Shown: piece by piece, positions 34,849 through 42,623 of the stretch
Position numbering within the stretch: the first letter of the stretch is position 1
Layout: every line of letters starts with the position of its first letter
Origin: Fibrobacter succinogenes
Lineage (GTDB): Bacteria > Fibrobacterota > Fibrobacteria > Fibrobacterales > Fibrobacteraceae
Assembly: GCA_902771595.1 (NCBI GenBank)
Contig: CACXXH010000007.1
Coordinates: forward strand, 1-49,965
Direction: 5' to 3'
Length of the DNA stretch: 49,965 nucleotides
Notes under the pieces: generated by a model
Seen by the model: only the letters and a program-made list of their open reading frames with translations
Told to the model about the DNA's origin: nothing
Database searches by the model: none
Translations under genes and position numbers: made by a program

Positions 34849-34861
34849 TGCGCCAAATATA
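34849..34861 (-). promoter_or_regulatory. TATATTTG element 7 nt before the helicase start
   Basis: On the minus strand TATATT (plus 34856-34861) is followed by TGGCGCA and the ATG. No Shine-Dalgarno sequence. The TATATTTG form also resembles the Bacteroidota -7 element TAnnTTTG. Confidence 0.45.
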
Positions 34862-34944
34862 GTAAAATTTGCTCATTTGTGCATTTTATTTGTAATCTCT
34901 GTCGGGGTAAATTGTATTTACAATGAAAGGAATTGGTTAAATAA

Positions 34945-34956
34945 TATATTTGTGCC
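34945..34956 (+). promoter_or_regulatory. TATATTTG element 6 nt before a start codon
   Basis: TATATT at 34945-34950, then TGTGCC and ATG 34957. No Shine-Dalgarno sequence is visible. Confidence 0.45.
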
Positions 34957-35481
34957 ATGGTCAGGAGATTCATTATCGTTTTGTGCGTTTTTGCGGTGGC
35001 TGCTTTAGCTCAAAATACAGCGGTACCCCTTGCGGAAACAGATTCTGTTGCATACTATGAAGAAATGTACGCTTACAATTACCAGAAATTCCGAGCAGAC
35101 GAATCTGTTGCGGATGCCTTTTTCTGGACGAGCGTTACGCTGAGTGCTCTTGCTCCGGTTTCCGCAATGTTGCTTGGAGCAAGGTCGATGGGTTGCAATG
35201 TGAACGGAGATAACGATTGCAGTGCATCGGCCTTGGACATTGGGATTGCCGTGCCGCTACTTCTCTTTCTGCCGTCGTGGATAACCTACGGAAGTTTCAC
35301 TGTGGCAAAGAATATCCGTAAGAAGAATTATAATCTGTACTACATGAAAAAGGAAGATTATATAAAGCGCAGGGAATTAGAGAACGGCGGGACAGAAGTA
35401 CAATCGCTGTCCGTACAGGTATTGCCTTTGGCAAATCCTGTAGATAATCGCTATGGTATCTTGCTTGCCTTGAATTTTTAA
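34957..35481 (+). CDS. exported or membrane protein, unknown function
   Basis: A 174-residue protein with a signal peptide (FIIVLCVFAVAALAQNTAVP) and two further hydrophobic segments (FFWTSVTLSALAPVSAMLL and ALDIGIAVPLLLFLPSWITY). The C-terminal part (YIKRRELENGGTEVQSLSVQ, ending in YGILLALNF) is hydrophilic then strand-like with a terminal Phe. No family recognised; a small inner-membrane or outer-membrane-associated protein is possible. It is divergent from the helicase gene and converges on the LprI-like gene. Confidence 0.55.
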   Translation: MVRRFIIVLCVFAVAALAQNTAVPLAETDSVAYYEEMYAYNYQKFRADESVADAFFWTSVTLSALAPVSAMLLGARSMGCNVNGDNDCSASALDIGIAVPLLLFLPSWITYGSFTVAKNIRKKNYNLYYMKKEDYIKRRELENGGTEVQSLSVQVLPLANPVDNRYGILLALNF

Positions 35482-35506
35482 GTGGCGGGAACATGCGGGC
35501 CCGCTG

Positions 35507-35887
35507 TTACCAGCTCTGCTTGCCAATCGTGGAATAATCGCACATGCGGCTGTTGCATTCGCGCAGGCGGTCGCGGAGGAAGTTGGTGCGGTCGCGGTTG
35601 ACTTCGTAGCTGCAGCGGACATCGATGGTGCCCGGCATGACTTCGCAGCGGCTGGTCCTGTACTTGATCCAACGAAGTTCGGTTTCCTTCAGGGCCTTCT
35701 GTCCGTCGCTGTTCAACTTTTCTCTCAGTTCCTTGTAGACATCGTTCAGTTCCTTGTCGGATTCGACAAAGAGCTTGCTCAAGCAGTAGGTCCTGTCATA
35801 GGAGTTCTTGTATTTGTCGCAGTTGGTCTCGAGCGCGAAGGAGGGGACTGCAATGGCGAGCGATAGGGCAATGAGCATCTTTTTCAT
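35507..35887 (-). CDS. LprI-like (DUF1311) exported protein
   Basis: A 126-residue protein with a signal peptide (ALSLAIAVPSFALE) and the LprI N-terminal/DUF1311 pattern: Cys residues in TNCDKYKNSYDRTYCLSKLF, SDKELNDVYKELREKL, KALKETELRWIKYRTSRCE. The Mycobacterium member LprI inhibits lysozyme; most DUF1311 proteins are uncharacterised periplasmic proteins. GGAG lies about 6 nt before ATG 35887. A TATAAT (plus 35912-35917) at the end of lnt could give it its own promoter, though it also follows lnt by 25 nt. Confidence 0.8.
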   Translation of the reverse strand: MKKMLIALSLAIAVPSFALETNCDKYKNSYDRTYCLSKLFVESDKELNDVYKELREKLNSDGQKALKETELRWIKYRTSRCEVMPGTIDVRCSYEVNRDRTNFLRDRLRECNSRMCDYSTIGKQSW

Positions 35888-35912
35888 CTTGTTCTCCGGT
35901 TGTTTTTAAAAA

Positions 35913-37886
35913 TTATAGTTTATTCCGAGAGTTTATGAGAACAAGGCCGAAACAAGCTAGCACATAAGCGAGGAAGAACCACAGGAGGGCGGTCTCTACG
36001 CTGTCGCCGTAGTGTTGGTAGGGCGTATCGCGGGTCTTGAGCTGCATCTTGCGCTGGATGACGGCGTCTACGAAGATGTCTGTGTTGAGGTCGTAATGGC
36101 CGTACTGGTCGATGAACGCCGAGACGCCGCTGTTCGCAAGCCTCGCGGTGGGCATGCCGTTTTCGATGGCGCGGTAGCGTACCAGGTTCAGGTGCTGGTA
36201 GGGGGCGGTGCTGCGGCCGAACCAGCCGTCGTTCGTGATGTTCACCATCAGGCGCGAGCCCGCGTTGATGGCCTCGCGTACGAGGTCGCCGAATATCGCG
36301 TCGTAGCAGATAAACGGTGTCCACTTGAACGGCTCGTATACGGGGGTTTCCTTTCCGGGCACAAAGTCGCCTTCGCCCAGGTCCACGTAGTTCAGGATGG
36401 GGAAGATTTCATCGAAGGGGATGCGCTCGCTGAAGGGTACGAGGTGCTTCTTGATGTAGCGCTGGTAAGAGAGGGGGTCTTCGGGCGAAAACAGGAACGA
36501 GGCGTTGTAGATGTCGTACTTGCGCACCTTTTCGGATCCGTTGCGGTGGAAGTCTAGCGCTCCCGTGAGGATGCTCGCCTTATGTCGTTCCGTAAGCTTG
36601 TGCAGTTCCCTGATGGTCGCGGGCTGCCTGCGGATATGGTCCGGGATGGCGGTCTCTGCGAGGATGATGAGGTCGGTTCCTGTCTGCACGCTGTCGTTTA
36701 CCATGCCGAAGGTCTTTGCCGTGATGGAATCGAACCGCGCCTTGCTCCACTTTTCTCCCTGCTCGATGCTCGGCTGGATCATTGCCATCCGGGGCGTTTC
36801 CGGTGCGTCGGCGCCGTAGAAGGGCTGCGCCTCGGGTTTGGAAAGCACGACGGATCCATGCACGAGAAGGATAGAGATAATCAGCAGGGGTACTGCGAGC
36901 GGGAGCTTCGCGCAGATAAACTTCGCGCGGCTTTCGTTTGCTGGCAATTTCCACGGGCCTTCGATTGCCTTCGCGACAATCATGTTCGATGCGATGATGA
37001 GCGCCGTGTACCCGAAGATGCCGATTACGGAAAGGGCCTGCAGGAGTTCGAGCGTGCTGCCGAAAACATAGCCGAGGTGGCTCCACGGGAAGGCGAAATC
37101 GCCGCGGGTGCGCGTCATTTCGAGACCGGCGTAGAAAATGGGGTAGAGTGCGAGCAGCCAGGCGCGGCCACCGAACTTGATGTTTTTCGCGAGCGTGTAG
37201 ATGAATGCGGCGAACACGCTGTAGGCGCTGAAGAACGCGATGAGGAGCATGACCCCGAGGCAAATGAGGCCGGAGGGGGCGGAGTCCACGTGCATGACGT
37301 TGTAAATCCAGTAGTAGTTGATGGTGTTGTACACCATGCCCGACCAGAACGTCGCGAAAATCGCGGTATTCCTATTGTAACGGTTGAGGACGATAAACCA
37401 GGGCACGAGCAGCACGAGGGCGGCGGGGCCGAGCGGGAGCGGCGGAAATGCGAATCCGAAAAGACCCCAGGCGATTGAACTCAGGAGGAGCGCACGGCGG
37501 GAATCGAATTCGCGGAAGCGGGCCACGTTCCAGCGGGCGAAAAGTACGAGCCAGAAGATGAACAGCGGGATGAACAGGGTGGCTATCTGGTACAGGCCCG
37601 CATGCCCTGTGCCGGTATCGTCACCGAGGGTGTAGTCGAGGGCGAGGGATATGAACTGCAATATGCCGTAGGTATAGATATGGCGCCGGAAATGCGTTCG
37701 TGATTCGCTTGAAAACAGGAATCCGAGCGCGATGAGGAACGGGGCGAACTGCTGGGAATCCGAGTAGAGTCCCGGTTCGTCGGGCCGGAGCGCAAAACAG
37801 GAGACTTCTACGGCAATCAATACCGCGAGATAAATCCAGTAAATTTTCGGGAGCGCTTCCAGTCGAGTTTTAATTTTGTTCAACAT
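35913..37886 (-). CDS. lnt: apolipoprotein N-acyltransferase Lnt, long form
   Basis: Lnt adds the third acyl chain to lipoproteins in the inner membrane, needed before outer-membrane sorting. The protein has many membrane helices, then a nitrilase-like periplasmic domain. The catalytic triad is visible: Glu in LIILAETAIPDH (about residue 411), Lys in YIKKHLVPFSERIPF, Cys in TPFICYDAIFGDLVRE; NITNDGWFGRSTAPYQHL is also typical. At 657 residues it exceeds the usual 500-550 because of about 120 N-terminal residues with extra membrane helices. The many lipoproteins in this window fit the need for Lnt. TAGAAT lies 6 nt before the ATG. The rsmI stop is 24 nt upstream. Confidence 0.94.
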   Translation of the reverse strand: MLNKIKTRLEALPKIYWIYLAVLIAVEVSCFALRPDEPGLYSDSQQFAPFLIALGFLFSSESRTHFRRHIYTYGILQFISLALDYTLGDDTGTGHAGLYQIATLFIPLFIFWLVLFARWNVARFREFDSRRALLLSSIAWGLFGFAFPPLPLGPAALVLLVPWFIVLNRYNRNTAIFATFWSGMVYNTINYYWIYNVMHVDSAPSGLICLGVMLLIAFFSAYSVFAAFIYTLAKNIKFGGRAWLLALYPIFYAGLEMTRTRGDFAFPWSHLGYVFGSTLELLQALSVIGIFGYTALIIASNMIVAKAIEGPWKLPANESRAKFICAKLPLAVPLLIISILLVHGSVVLSKPEAQPFYGADAPETPRMAMIQPSIEQGEKWSKARFDSITAKTFGMVNDSVQTGTDLIILAETAIPDHIRRQPATIRELHKLTERHKASILTGALDFHRNGSEKVRKYDIYNASFLFSPEDPLSYQRYIKKHLVPFSERIPFDEIFPILNYVDLGEGDFVPGKETPVYEPFKWTPFICYDAIFGDLVREAINAGSRLMVNITNDGWFGRSTAPYQHLNLVRYRAIENGMPTARLANSGVSAFIDQYGHYDLNTDIFVDAVIQRKMQLKTRDTPYQHYGDSVETALLWFFLAYVLACFGLVLINSRNKL

Positions 37887-37910
37887 AATTTAATTCTACT
37901 TCTTACGCTT

Positions 37911-38594
37911 TTACAGCCCGCTTTTGTCTTGGGGGTTGAATATGAGCACGAATTCGCCTTTGGGCGGGTGCGCCTTGAAGTGCGCCGTAATCTCGGTCGG
38001 GGTTCCGATGAGGTGTTCCTCGAACTTCTTGGTGAGTTCGCGCATCAGGGCGATTTTGATGTCGCCGAAAACCAGCTTGATTTCTTCGACGAACTTGTCG
38101 ATGTTGTGCGGGCTTGCGTAAAAAATCTGGGTCGCTTCTTCGTCCTTCAGTTTTTCGAGCAGGTGGATGCGCTGAGCGCTCTTCTTGGGCGAAAAGTACT
38201 GGAAGGTGAAATGGTCGGTGGGCATGCCGCTCGAGACAAGCGCGGTAATCATGGCGCAGGGGCCGGGGATGGCACGCACGTCGATGCCTTCGCGTACACA
38301 TTCACGTACTAGGTTGAATGCCGGGTCGGCGACGCCCGGCGTACCCGCGTCGCTCACGAGCGCGATATCGCCTTCGTTCTTCAGGTATTCCACGTACTTC
38401 GGGGTCACCTTCTCCTTGTTGAAGTCGTGGTAGGCTTCCATCGGGGTGGTAATCCCGTAGTTGTCGAACAGGATTCGCGTATGTCGCGTGTCTTCGGCGA
38501 GTACGAGCGGAACTTCCTTCAAAATCCGCACGGCGCGGTAGGTGATGTCTTCCATGTTCCCGATGGGAGTTGCGACTACATAGAGTGTGTGCAT
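37911..38594 (-). CDS. rsmI: 16S rRNA (cytidine(1402)-2'-O)-methyltransferase RsmI
   Basis: RsmI methylates the ribose of C1402 in the decoding centre of 16S rRNA with S-adenosylmethionine. The 227-residue protein shows VVATPIGNMEDITYRAVRIL, AEDTRHTRILFDNYGI, the SDAGTPGVADPAFNLVREC motif, and RAIPGPCAMITALVSSGMPT. The C-terminal segment (FFASPHN-like IFYASPHNIDKFVEEI, RELTKKFEEHLIGT, GEFVLIF) is complete, but the protein stops soon after, lacking the small C-terminal extension of E. coli RsmI. It begins 1 nt after the stop of an upstream lipoprotein gene. Confidence 0.96.
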   Translation of the reverse strand: MHTLYVVATPIGNMEDITYRAVRILKEVPLVLAEDTRHTRILFDNYGITTPMEAYHDFNKEKVTPKYVEYLKNEGDIALVSDAGTPGVADPAFNLVRECVREGIDVRAIPGPCAMITALVSSGMPTDHFTFQYFSPKKSAQRIHLLEKLKDEEATQIFYASPHNIDKFVEEIKLVFGDIKIALMRELTKKFEEHLIGTPTEITAHFKAHPPKGEFVLIFNPQDKSGL

Positions 38595-38595
38595 T

Positions 38596-39168
38596 TTAAA
38601 AGTCCTGTGCGGAGTTCAAGTCGGTGCGTCTCCCGAGCTGCGTTTCGTACCGGATGCGTTCCAGCAATTTGCGGTGCATTTCTTGCGAGGCGTCATTCAC
38701 GAGGTCGGCGCGGAGTTTTCCGTACCAGAACGCTTCCACGTGTTCGCTTTCTTCGAGTTCCGCCTTGAACGTGAGCGAACCGTTGCAGAATATGCGCACA
38801 TTCATCTTGTAAATCCATGTCTCGCTTATGGGGAGTATTGGCCAGAAGGGAATGAATGCCGCCCCGATGGTCCAGGCGCTCGGTTCTTCGTCTTGCTTGA
38901 CAGAGGCGTCGATATGCGCCACTCCGCGGCAACTTTCCATCGGATAGCTTGCGGAATCGATTACGCGAGTGTAGGCGCGTTGCAGGTTCGTGTCCAGATA
39001 AACGGTTTCTCCGGCGTATGTAATCGTAATCGGCTCGAAGAACGGGATGGTCTTCGGGTACTCTTGCAGTTCGTATTTCGTGAGGCTCATTGAGCAGCCG
39101 GCGAAATACAGGCACAGCATGCCTGCGAACATCGCGAAAGCGAAGGCCTTTACCTTGGAAAATCTCAT
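38596..39168 (-). CDS. predicted lipoprotein, unknown function
   Basis: A 190-residue protein with a lipoprotein signal (FAMFAGMLCLYFAGCSMSL, lipobox YFAGC). The mature domain (PITITYAGETVYLDTNLQRA, WTIGAAFIPFWPILPISETW) has a hydrophobic stretch that may be a strand pair; no family recognised. It heads a probable minus-strand operon with rsmI and lnt. TATATT lies 7 nt before the ATG. Confidence 0.7.
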   Translation of the reverse strand: MRFSKVKAFAFAMFAGMLCLYFAGCSMSLTKYELQEYPKTIPFFEPITITYAGETVYLDTNLQRAYTRVIDSASYPMESCRGVAHIDASVKQDEEPSAWTIGAAFIPFWPILPISETWIYKMNVRIFCNGSLTFKAELEESEHVEAFWYGKLRADLVNDASQEMHRKLLERIRYETQLGRRTDLNSAQDF

Positions 39169-39181
39169 CGCCTTAAATATA
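39169..39181 (-). promoter_or_regulatory. TATATT element 7 nt before the lipoprotein start
   Basis: AATATA on the plus strand at 39176-39181 reads TATATT towards the minus-strand gene, followed by TAAGGCG and the ATG. It shares a 56-bp divergent region with the lpxH element. Confidence 0.45.
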
Positions 39182-39210
39182 GATTCTTTTCCTGATTCCG
39201 TTCTAATTAC

Positions 39211-39224
39211 TATATTCCTCCACG
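39211..39224 (+). promoter_or_regulatory. TATATT element 8 nt before lpxH
   Basis: TATATT at 39211-39216, then CCTCCACG and ATG 39225. No Shine-Dalgarno sequence is present. Confidence 0.45.
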
Positions 39225-39944
39225 ATGTCCTTGCCCGCTTATTTCATATCCGACGTGCATCTCGGGGTAAACCCTCCGGGAGCCCTTCCTGGGCGTGAAA
39301 AAAAACTCATCCAGTTCCTGGAATTTATCAGGGGAAAGGCCTCGCATTTGGTTTTGGTGGGCGACCTTTTTGAATTTTGGTACGAATACCGCGATTACGT
39401 GAACCGCAATCATTTTGAACTGTTTTTCGCGCTGCGTGAACTTGTCCGTTCCGGCTGCGAGGTGCACGTGATGCAGGGAAACCACGATTTTGCCTACGGG
39501 GATTTTTTCCCGAAAACGCTCGGCGTGCAGGTTCACAGGAGCCTCGTGCTAGAAATTCAGGGCAAACGCGTATTTTTCCATCATGGAGACGGGGTCGCTA
39601 AATCCGATCGCGGTTACCGCATCATGCGCCGCATACTCGATTTGCCGCTCAATCGCTGGCTCTTTAGACAAATTCATCCGGATCGTGGCATGGCTATCGC
39701 CCGTTTTGTGGGCCGCAATAGCCGTAAACTCGGGGAATCCCGCGAAATCAATATAAATGAATATCTCGATTGGGGTACATCCGTCCTCAAACGGAGAAAT
39801 TGCGACATCTGCGTCCACGGACACCATCATATTGCGGGTATCTGGAACGTGAAGAATGGCGTAGTCGCTTCTCCCGGGGAGTGGATATGGAAACCCGCCG
39901 TCCTCCGTATGGAAGAAGGCGGGCTTATCCTTGATACGTTGTAG
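39225..39944 (+). CDS. lpxH: UDP-2,3-diacylglucosamine diphosphatase LpxH-type
   Basis: LpxH cleaves UDP-2,3-diacylglucosamine to lipid X in lipid A synthesis at the inner membrane. The 239-residue protein has the calcineurin-like metallophosphoesterase motifs: YFISDVHLGV, LVGDLFEFWYEYRDY, QGNHDFAYGDFF, FFHHGDGVAKSDRGY, and VHGHHHIAGIW near the C-terminus, where most members have GHTH. The GDLFEFW and long HGD insertion with RWLFRQIHPDRG are characteristic of LpxH rather than generic phosphoesterases. It converges with the next gene with 6 nt between stops. Confidence 0.9.
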   Translation: MSLPAYFISDVHLGVNPPGALPGREKKLIQFLEFIRGKASHLVLVGDLFEFWYEYRDYVNRNHFELFFALRELVRSGCEVHVMQGNHDFAYGDFFPKTLGVQVHRSLVLEIQGKRVFFHHGDGVAKSDRGYRIMRRILDLPLNRWLFRQIHPDRGMAIARFVGRNSRKLGESREININEYLDWGTSVLKRRNCDICVHGHHHIAGIWNVKNGVVASPGEWIWKPAVLRMEEGGLILDTL

Positions 39945-39950
39945 TGAATC

Positions 39951-40394
39951 CTACTCGGACACACCGTCCGCGTGAGTTTCCGACGCCTTGATCATCTTCT
40001 TACTCTTGTTTTCACCCCAAATAGCGCTGATGACGTCTGTTTCTGAGAAGTTTTCCCAGAGCTGGTCGACCCAGCACCAGTGGTGGATTGTGTCTCCACG
40101 GTCCACGATGATGCCTTGCTCGTTGACCCAATTCTTGTGTACGGAGAAGGTCATGGGGTCGCCCTTCTTTTCCATACCGAACTGGTCCTTCACTACCGCG
40201 GCTTCGAGAGTCCAGGACTTGCCGTCCGTCATCTTGTAAATCGCGATGTTGAAGGCCACTACAACGAGCAGGGTGATTCCGGCGAAGATGTAAATCTTCT
40301 TCGATAGGAAGAAAATTGCCAACAGCAGGATGATGATGGCAAGAATGCCGAAATTGTAGTGCACGCTGTAGAAAGCTTTCAGAACGTCTATCAT
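39951..40394 (-). CDS. membrane protein with C-terminal soluble domain
   Basis: A 147-residue protein with two N-terminal membrane helices (FGILAIIILLLAIFFLSKKI and YIFAGITLLVVVAFNIAIY) and a soluble part with Trp-rich WCWVDQLWENFSETDVISAI. No family recognised. It begins 15 nt after the stop of the upstream minus-strand gene and is likely co-transcribed with it. Confidence 0.65.
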   Translation of the reverse strand: MIDVLKAFYSVHYNFGILAIIILLLAIFFLSKKIYIFAGITLLVVVAFNIAIYKMTDGKSWTLEAAVVKDQFGMEKKGDPMTFSVHKNWVNEQGIIVDRGDTIHHWCWVDQLWENFSETDVISAIWGENKSKKMIKASETHADGVSE

Positions 40395-40409
40395 AATTGC
40401 GCCTGTGGT

Positions 40410-41105
40410 TTACTTTTTGGCCTTAGCGGCTTTGGACTTCGCCTTCTGCTCAGCGACCAAGCTGGCCACGCTGAACGTGACGACCTTGCCATCGATTTTG
40501 CAGGCGGTGCGGAAGCTCTTGGTCGGGAGCGCGATACCGTGGGAGGAAAGCGTACCCATGAAGGAGGCATTCGCATGGCTTGCGATGGTGCGGACGTTGA
40601 TGAAGCCCTTCTTGCTGAAGGTCAGGGTGAATGTTTTCTTGCTGGCGTCGTATTCGGCGACCATGGTGTCGTTCTTCGCGGTTTCGACGGCAGTGCTGGT
40701 GCGCTTGTCGAAAATGATGGTGCCGCGGGAATCGATGGAGAGCATCGGGATACCGACGGAGTTACGGCAGGCAAACGGCTGCCATGCGCCTTTCTTCTTG
40801 GCGGGGGCCTTGCCGGTGAATACGAACCTGGTGCCTTCCTTGACCATGGTATAGGGCCCGGGGGCAATCTGGAAACCGGTAGCGTTCATGGCACCCTTGA
40901 AGTACAGCAGGTAGCCAGCGCCGTTCGGCATGAAACGGAAGGAGGACGTCTTGAGCGTCTTGGTGGGGGTCACAGCAATGCGCTTGCCCTCAGTATCGAC
41001 TTCGATATCCGCATAGGGATTCTTGTCGAGCTTTAACTCCTTCATTGCCTGGTTGGAAAAGCGGATGAATCCGCGAATATCCATCTTGATGTTGATTTTG
41101 TCCAT
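40410..41105 (-). CDS. unknown protein with internally duplicated domain
   Basis: A 231-residue soluble protein without signal peptide. Two stretches look like diverged copies: MDIRGFIRFSNQAMKELKLD with YADIEVDTEGKRIAVTPTK, and SIDSRGTIIFDKRTSTAVET with MVAEYDASKKTFTLTFSKK. The pattern D-x-R-G-x-I-x-F, then an alternating strand, loosely recalls swapped-hairpin DNA-binding domains, but no assignment is possible. The C-terminus is Lys/Ala-rich (EQKAKSKAAKAKK). Start: GAGGTG lies 6 nt before ATG 41105, deciding against the in-frame GTG at 41114. A TTGACA promoter lies upstream. Confidence 0.65.
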   Translation of the reverse strand: MDKINIKMDIRGFIRFSNQAMKELKLDKNPYADIEVDTEGKRIAVTPTKTLKTSSFRFMPNGAGYLLYFKGAMNATGFQIAPGPYTMVKEGTRFVFTGKAPAKKKGAWQPFACRNSVGIPMLSIDSRGTIIFDKRTSTAVETAKNDTMVAEYDASKKTFTLTFSKKGFINVRTIASHANASFMGTLSSHGIALPTKSFRTACKIDGKVVTFSVASLVAEQKAKSKAAKAKK

Positions 41106-41151
41106 TTTATACACCTCATCTTTGATTGTTATTTGCTGCCCCCTGCCGTAT

Positions 41152-41181
41152 AAGTTAGCATATTTCGTGCAGGGATGTCAA
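41152..41181 (-). promoter_or_regulatory. housekeeping-type promoter
   Basis: On the minus strand a consensus TTGACA (plus 41176-41181) is followed after 18 bp by TAACTT (plus 41152-41157), about 47 nt before the ATG at 41105. The transcript would have a leader with a Shine-Dalgarno sequence, unlike many genes nearby. Confidence 0.55.
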
Positions 41182-41322
41182 GTGCTGCTGTGAGAAAAGT
41201 CATATGTAAAAAAATCATTTTTCTGTAATTTTTTGACAAAATTATCTGTAAATTTTTTTGTTACTTTTTTGCCACAATCGTGCTGGAAGCCTTGTAAAAT
41301 AAGGGATTGCCATTTTTACGTA

Positions 41323-42096
41323 TCATTCATTTATTGCGATAGACAAAGTTCTACGGAGGGTATTTTGACCGCGTTCCACAGTGCTAATTTGCCCGAAAAC
41401 ATTAATAAACCTGTGATTTCTGTCACCAAACATTTTCCGGTCTGCAAGCAAAAATGTGTGATTCCTTGCAACATCTAGGGTTTCGGGGGATATTTGGACG
41501 TCTGCGCGGACGAGAAATTTGGGGTAAAGCAGCCTGTATTTTCCGCTTATTGCGTCGGCGATACTCGTTACCGGATCGATAAGAATCAGCTTTTTTTCTT
41601 TCCCGGACAGGTTTGCGGCAAGGATTGCGCCCGTCCCGCGGCCCGCGAGGTATGCCGGGTGGCCGTTCACTTGGCTCGCGCATTCCAAGATTCCGCGGGC
41701 ATCCTGCTCGAAAGTCTCGCTTGAAGGTGTTCCCTTGTTTTCGCCGGAACCCCTGTAGTTGAAGGCGACGAGGACCGTCCCCTCCATTTCTTGAACTTCT
41801 GCGAGGAACTGTGCAGCGTCTTCGTCGGCGTCGGGGAAGTAGAGCAGCGTGGCGCTTCCTTCGTTCCCGAGCGTCCAGCCTTCAAGAACCGTGCCGTCTT
41901 CTACGGTACACGAGATGGACTTGGCCTTGCCGGCGATGGCTTCGCGTGCTTCCTTGTGCGTAATGGCTCGCGGAAACGCATTTCTGCGTTCGGTGAGCGC
42001 AAGGTAAAAGACCATACTTACGTAGATGAGAAGGAGTGCGCCAGCGATACGGAGGAGGCGTAAGCTTATTCCTAAAGCTTTTTTCTTAACATCCAT
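41323..42096 (-). CDS. membrane-anchored alpha/beta-hydrolase relative lacking the nucleophile
   Basis: A 257-residue protein with an N-terminal membrane helix (IAGALLLIYVSMVFYLAL) and an alpha/beta-hydrolase-like region: VEDGTVLEGWTLGNEGSATL, LVAFNYRGSGENKGTPSSET (the usual NYRGxGxSxG loop), then HPAYLAGRGTGAILAANLSG where the nucleophile elbow G-x-S-x-G would be. Here the Ser is Gly (GRGTG), so hydrolase activity is unlikely. ILIDPVTSIADAI and a late HRFINVFG region complete the fold. TAAATT is 6 nt before the ATG. Function unknown; a structural or binding role is inferred. Confidence 0.7.
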   Translation of the reverse strand: MDVKKKALGISLRLLRIAGALLLIYVSMVFYLALTERRNAFPRAITHKEAREAIAGKAKSISCTVEDGTVLEGWTLGNEGSATLLYFPDADEDAAQFLAEVQEMEGTVLVAFNYRGSGENKGTPSSETFEQDARGILECASQVNGHPAYLAGRGTGAILAANLSGKEKKLILIDPVTSIADAISGKYRLLYPKFLVRADVQISPETLDVARNHTFLLADRKMFGDRNHRFINVFGQISTVERGQNTLRRTLSIAINE

Positions 42097-42166
42097 GCGC
42101 CAAATTTAGAAAAAAGCATGACAAATTTGGACGTAAAACTTATGTAACAAAAGCCCGGGCTCTTTG
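42097..42166. other. gene-free leader to the 99-bp array
   Basis: The first part carries the TAAATT element (42103-42108) of the minus-strand hydrolase gene. AGCCCGGGCT (42152-42161) is a 10-nt palindrome just before the array. No coding potential seen. Confidence 0.4.
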
Positions 42167-42621
42167 CCCCGCGGCCTTCCCGCGGGGTTTCCAGGAGTGC
42201 GAACAAGTGCATGCCGTAGCAATTTAGTCCCCAAAATGTTGCACGGACGATACGAAAATGTAACACGCAAGCCATGAAAACGCCTGACGGGCGGTATGTC
42301 CCCCCCGAAACATGGCGCCAGCGGCCTCCCCGTGTGCCCAAAGCGACCGATATTAATCGGTCGTGTGGGCGAGAGTGAGTGAGGAACCGTAGGTCTCGAC
42401 GCCCGAAACGACGAACGAGCGGCCTCCTCGTGAGCAACAAAGCCCCTAGTATTAACTAGGGGCGGTTGCGAGAGTGAGCGCATACCGGAGTTATTTAATA
42501 CCCTAAACGTAGCGCGAACGGATATGAAAGTGAGCCGAGAACGGCCGGTATTAACCGGCCGTGAAGGCGAGAGCGAGCGAGAAACCGGCGGTCTTGACAC
42601 CCGAAACGCCGAACGAGCGGT
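42167..42621. repeat. tandem hairpin array with 99-bp period
   Basis: Palindromes start at 42167, 42344, 42443 and 42542. The last three are exactly 99 nt apart and 20 nt long: CGACCGATATTAATCGGTCG, CCCCTAGTATTAACTAGGGG, CGGCCGGTATTAACCGGCCG. Stems differ but all bases remain paired and the loop is always ATTA. The first hairpin (42167-42187, CCCCGCGG/CCGCGGGG) has another loop. The 177-nt gap after it equals a 99-nt unit plus 78 nt of body without its hairpin. Bodies share GCGAGAGTGAG-like and CCCGAAACG segments and appear in two subtypes. Strand, transcription and function are unknown. Confidence 0.85.
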
Positions 42622-42623
42622 CT

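Noticed and set aside
42072..42600. Minus-strand open frames across the 99-bp array with 33-residue repeats (SLSPTRPINIGRF-like)
   Set aside because: The period of 99 keeps any frame periodic, so the repeats follow from the DNA. In the stems the amino acids change (RPINIGR to PLVNTRG) while base pairing is kept, which argues against protein-level selection.
42167..42621. CRISPR array
   Set aside because: Units are 99 nt and the palindromes differ between units while the bodies are conserved, the reverse of constant repeats with unique spacers; no cas gene is near.
42167..42621. Integron attC array
   Set aside because: No cassette genes lie between the hairpins and I do not see the paired core-site motifs of attC. 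The Xer-type recombinase at 12.1 kb lacks any link to the site.
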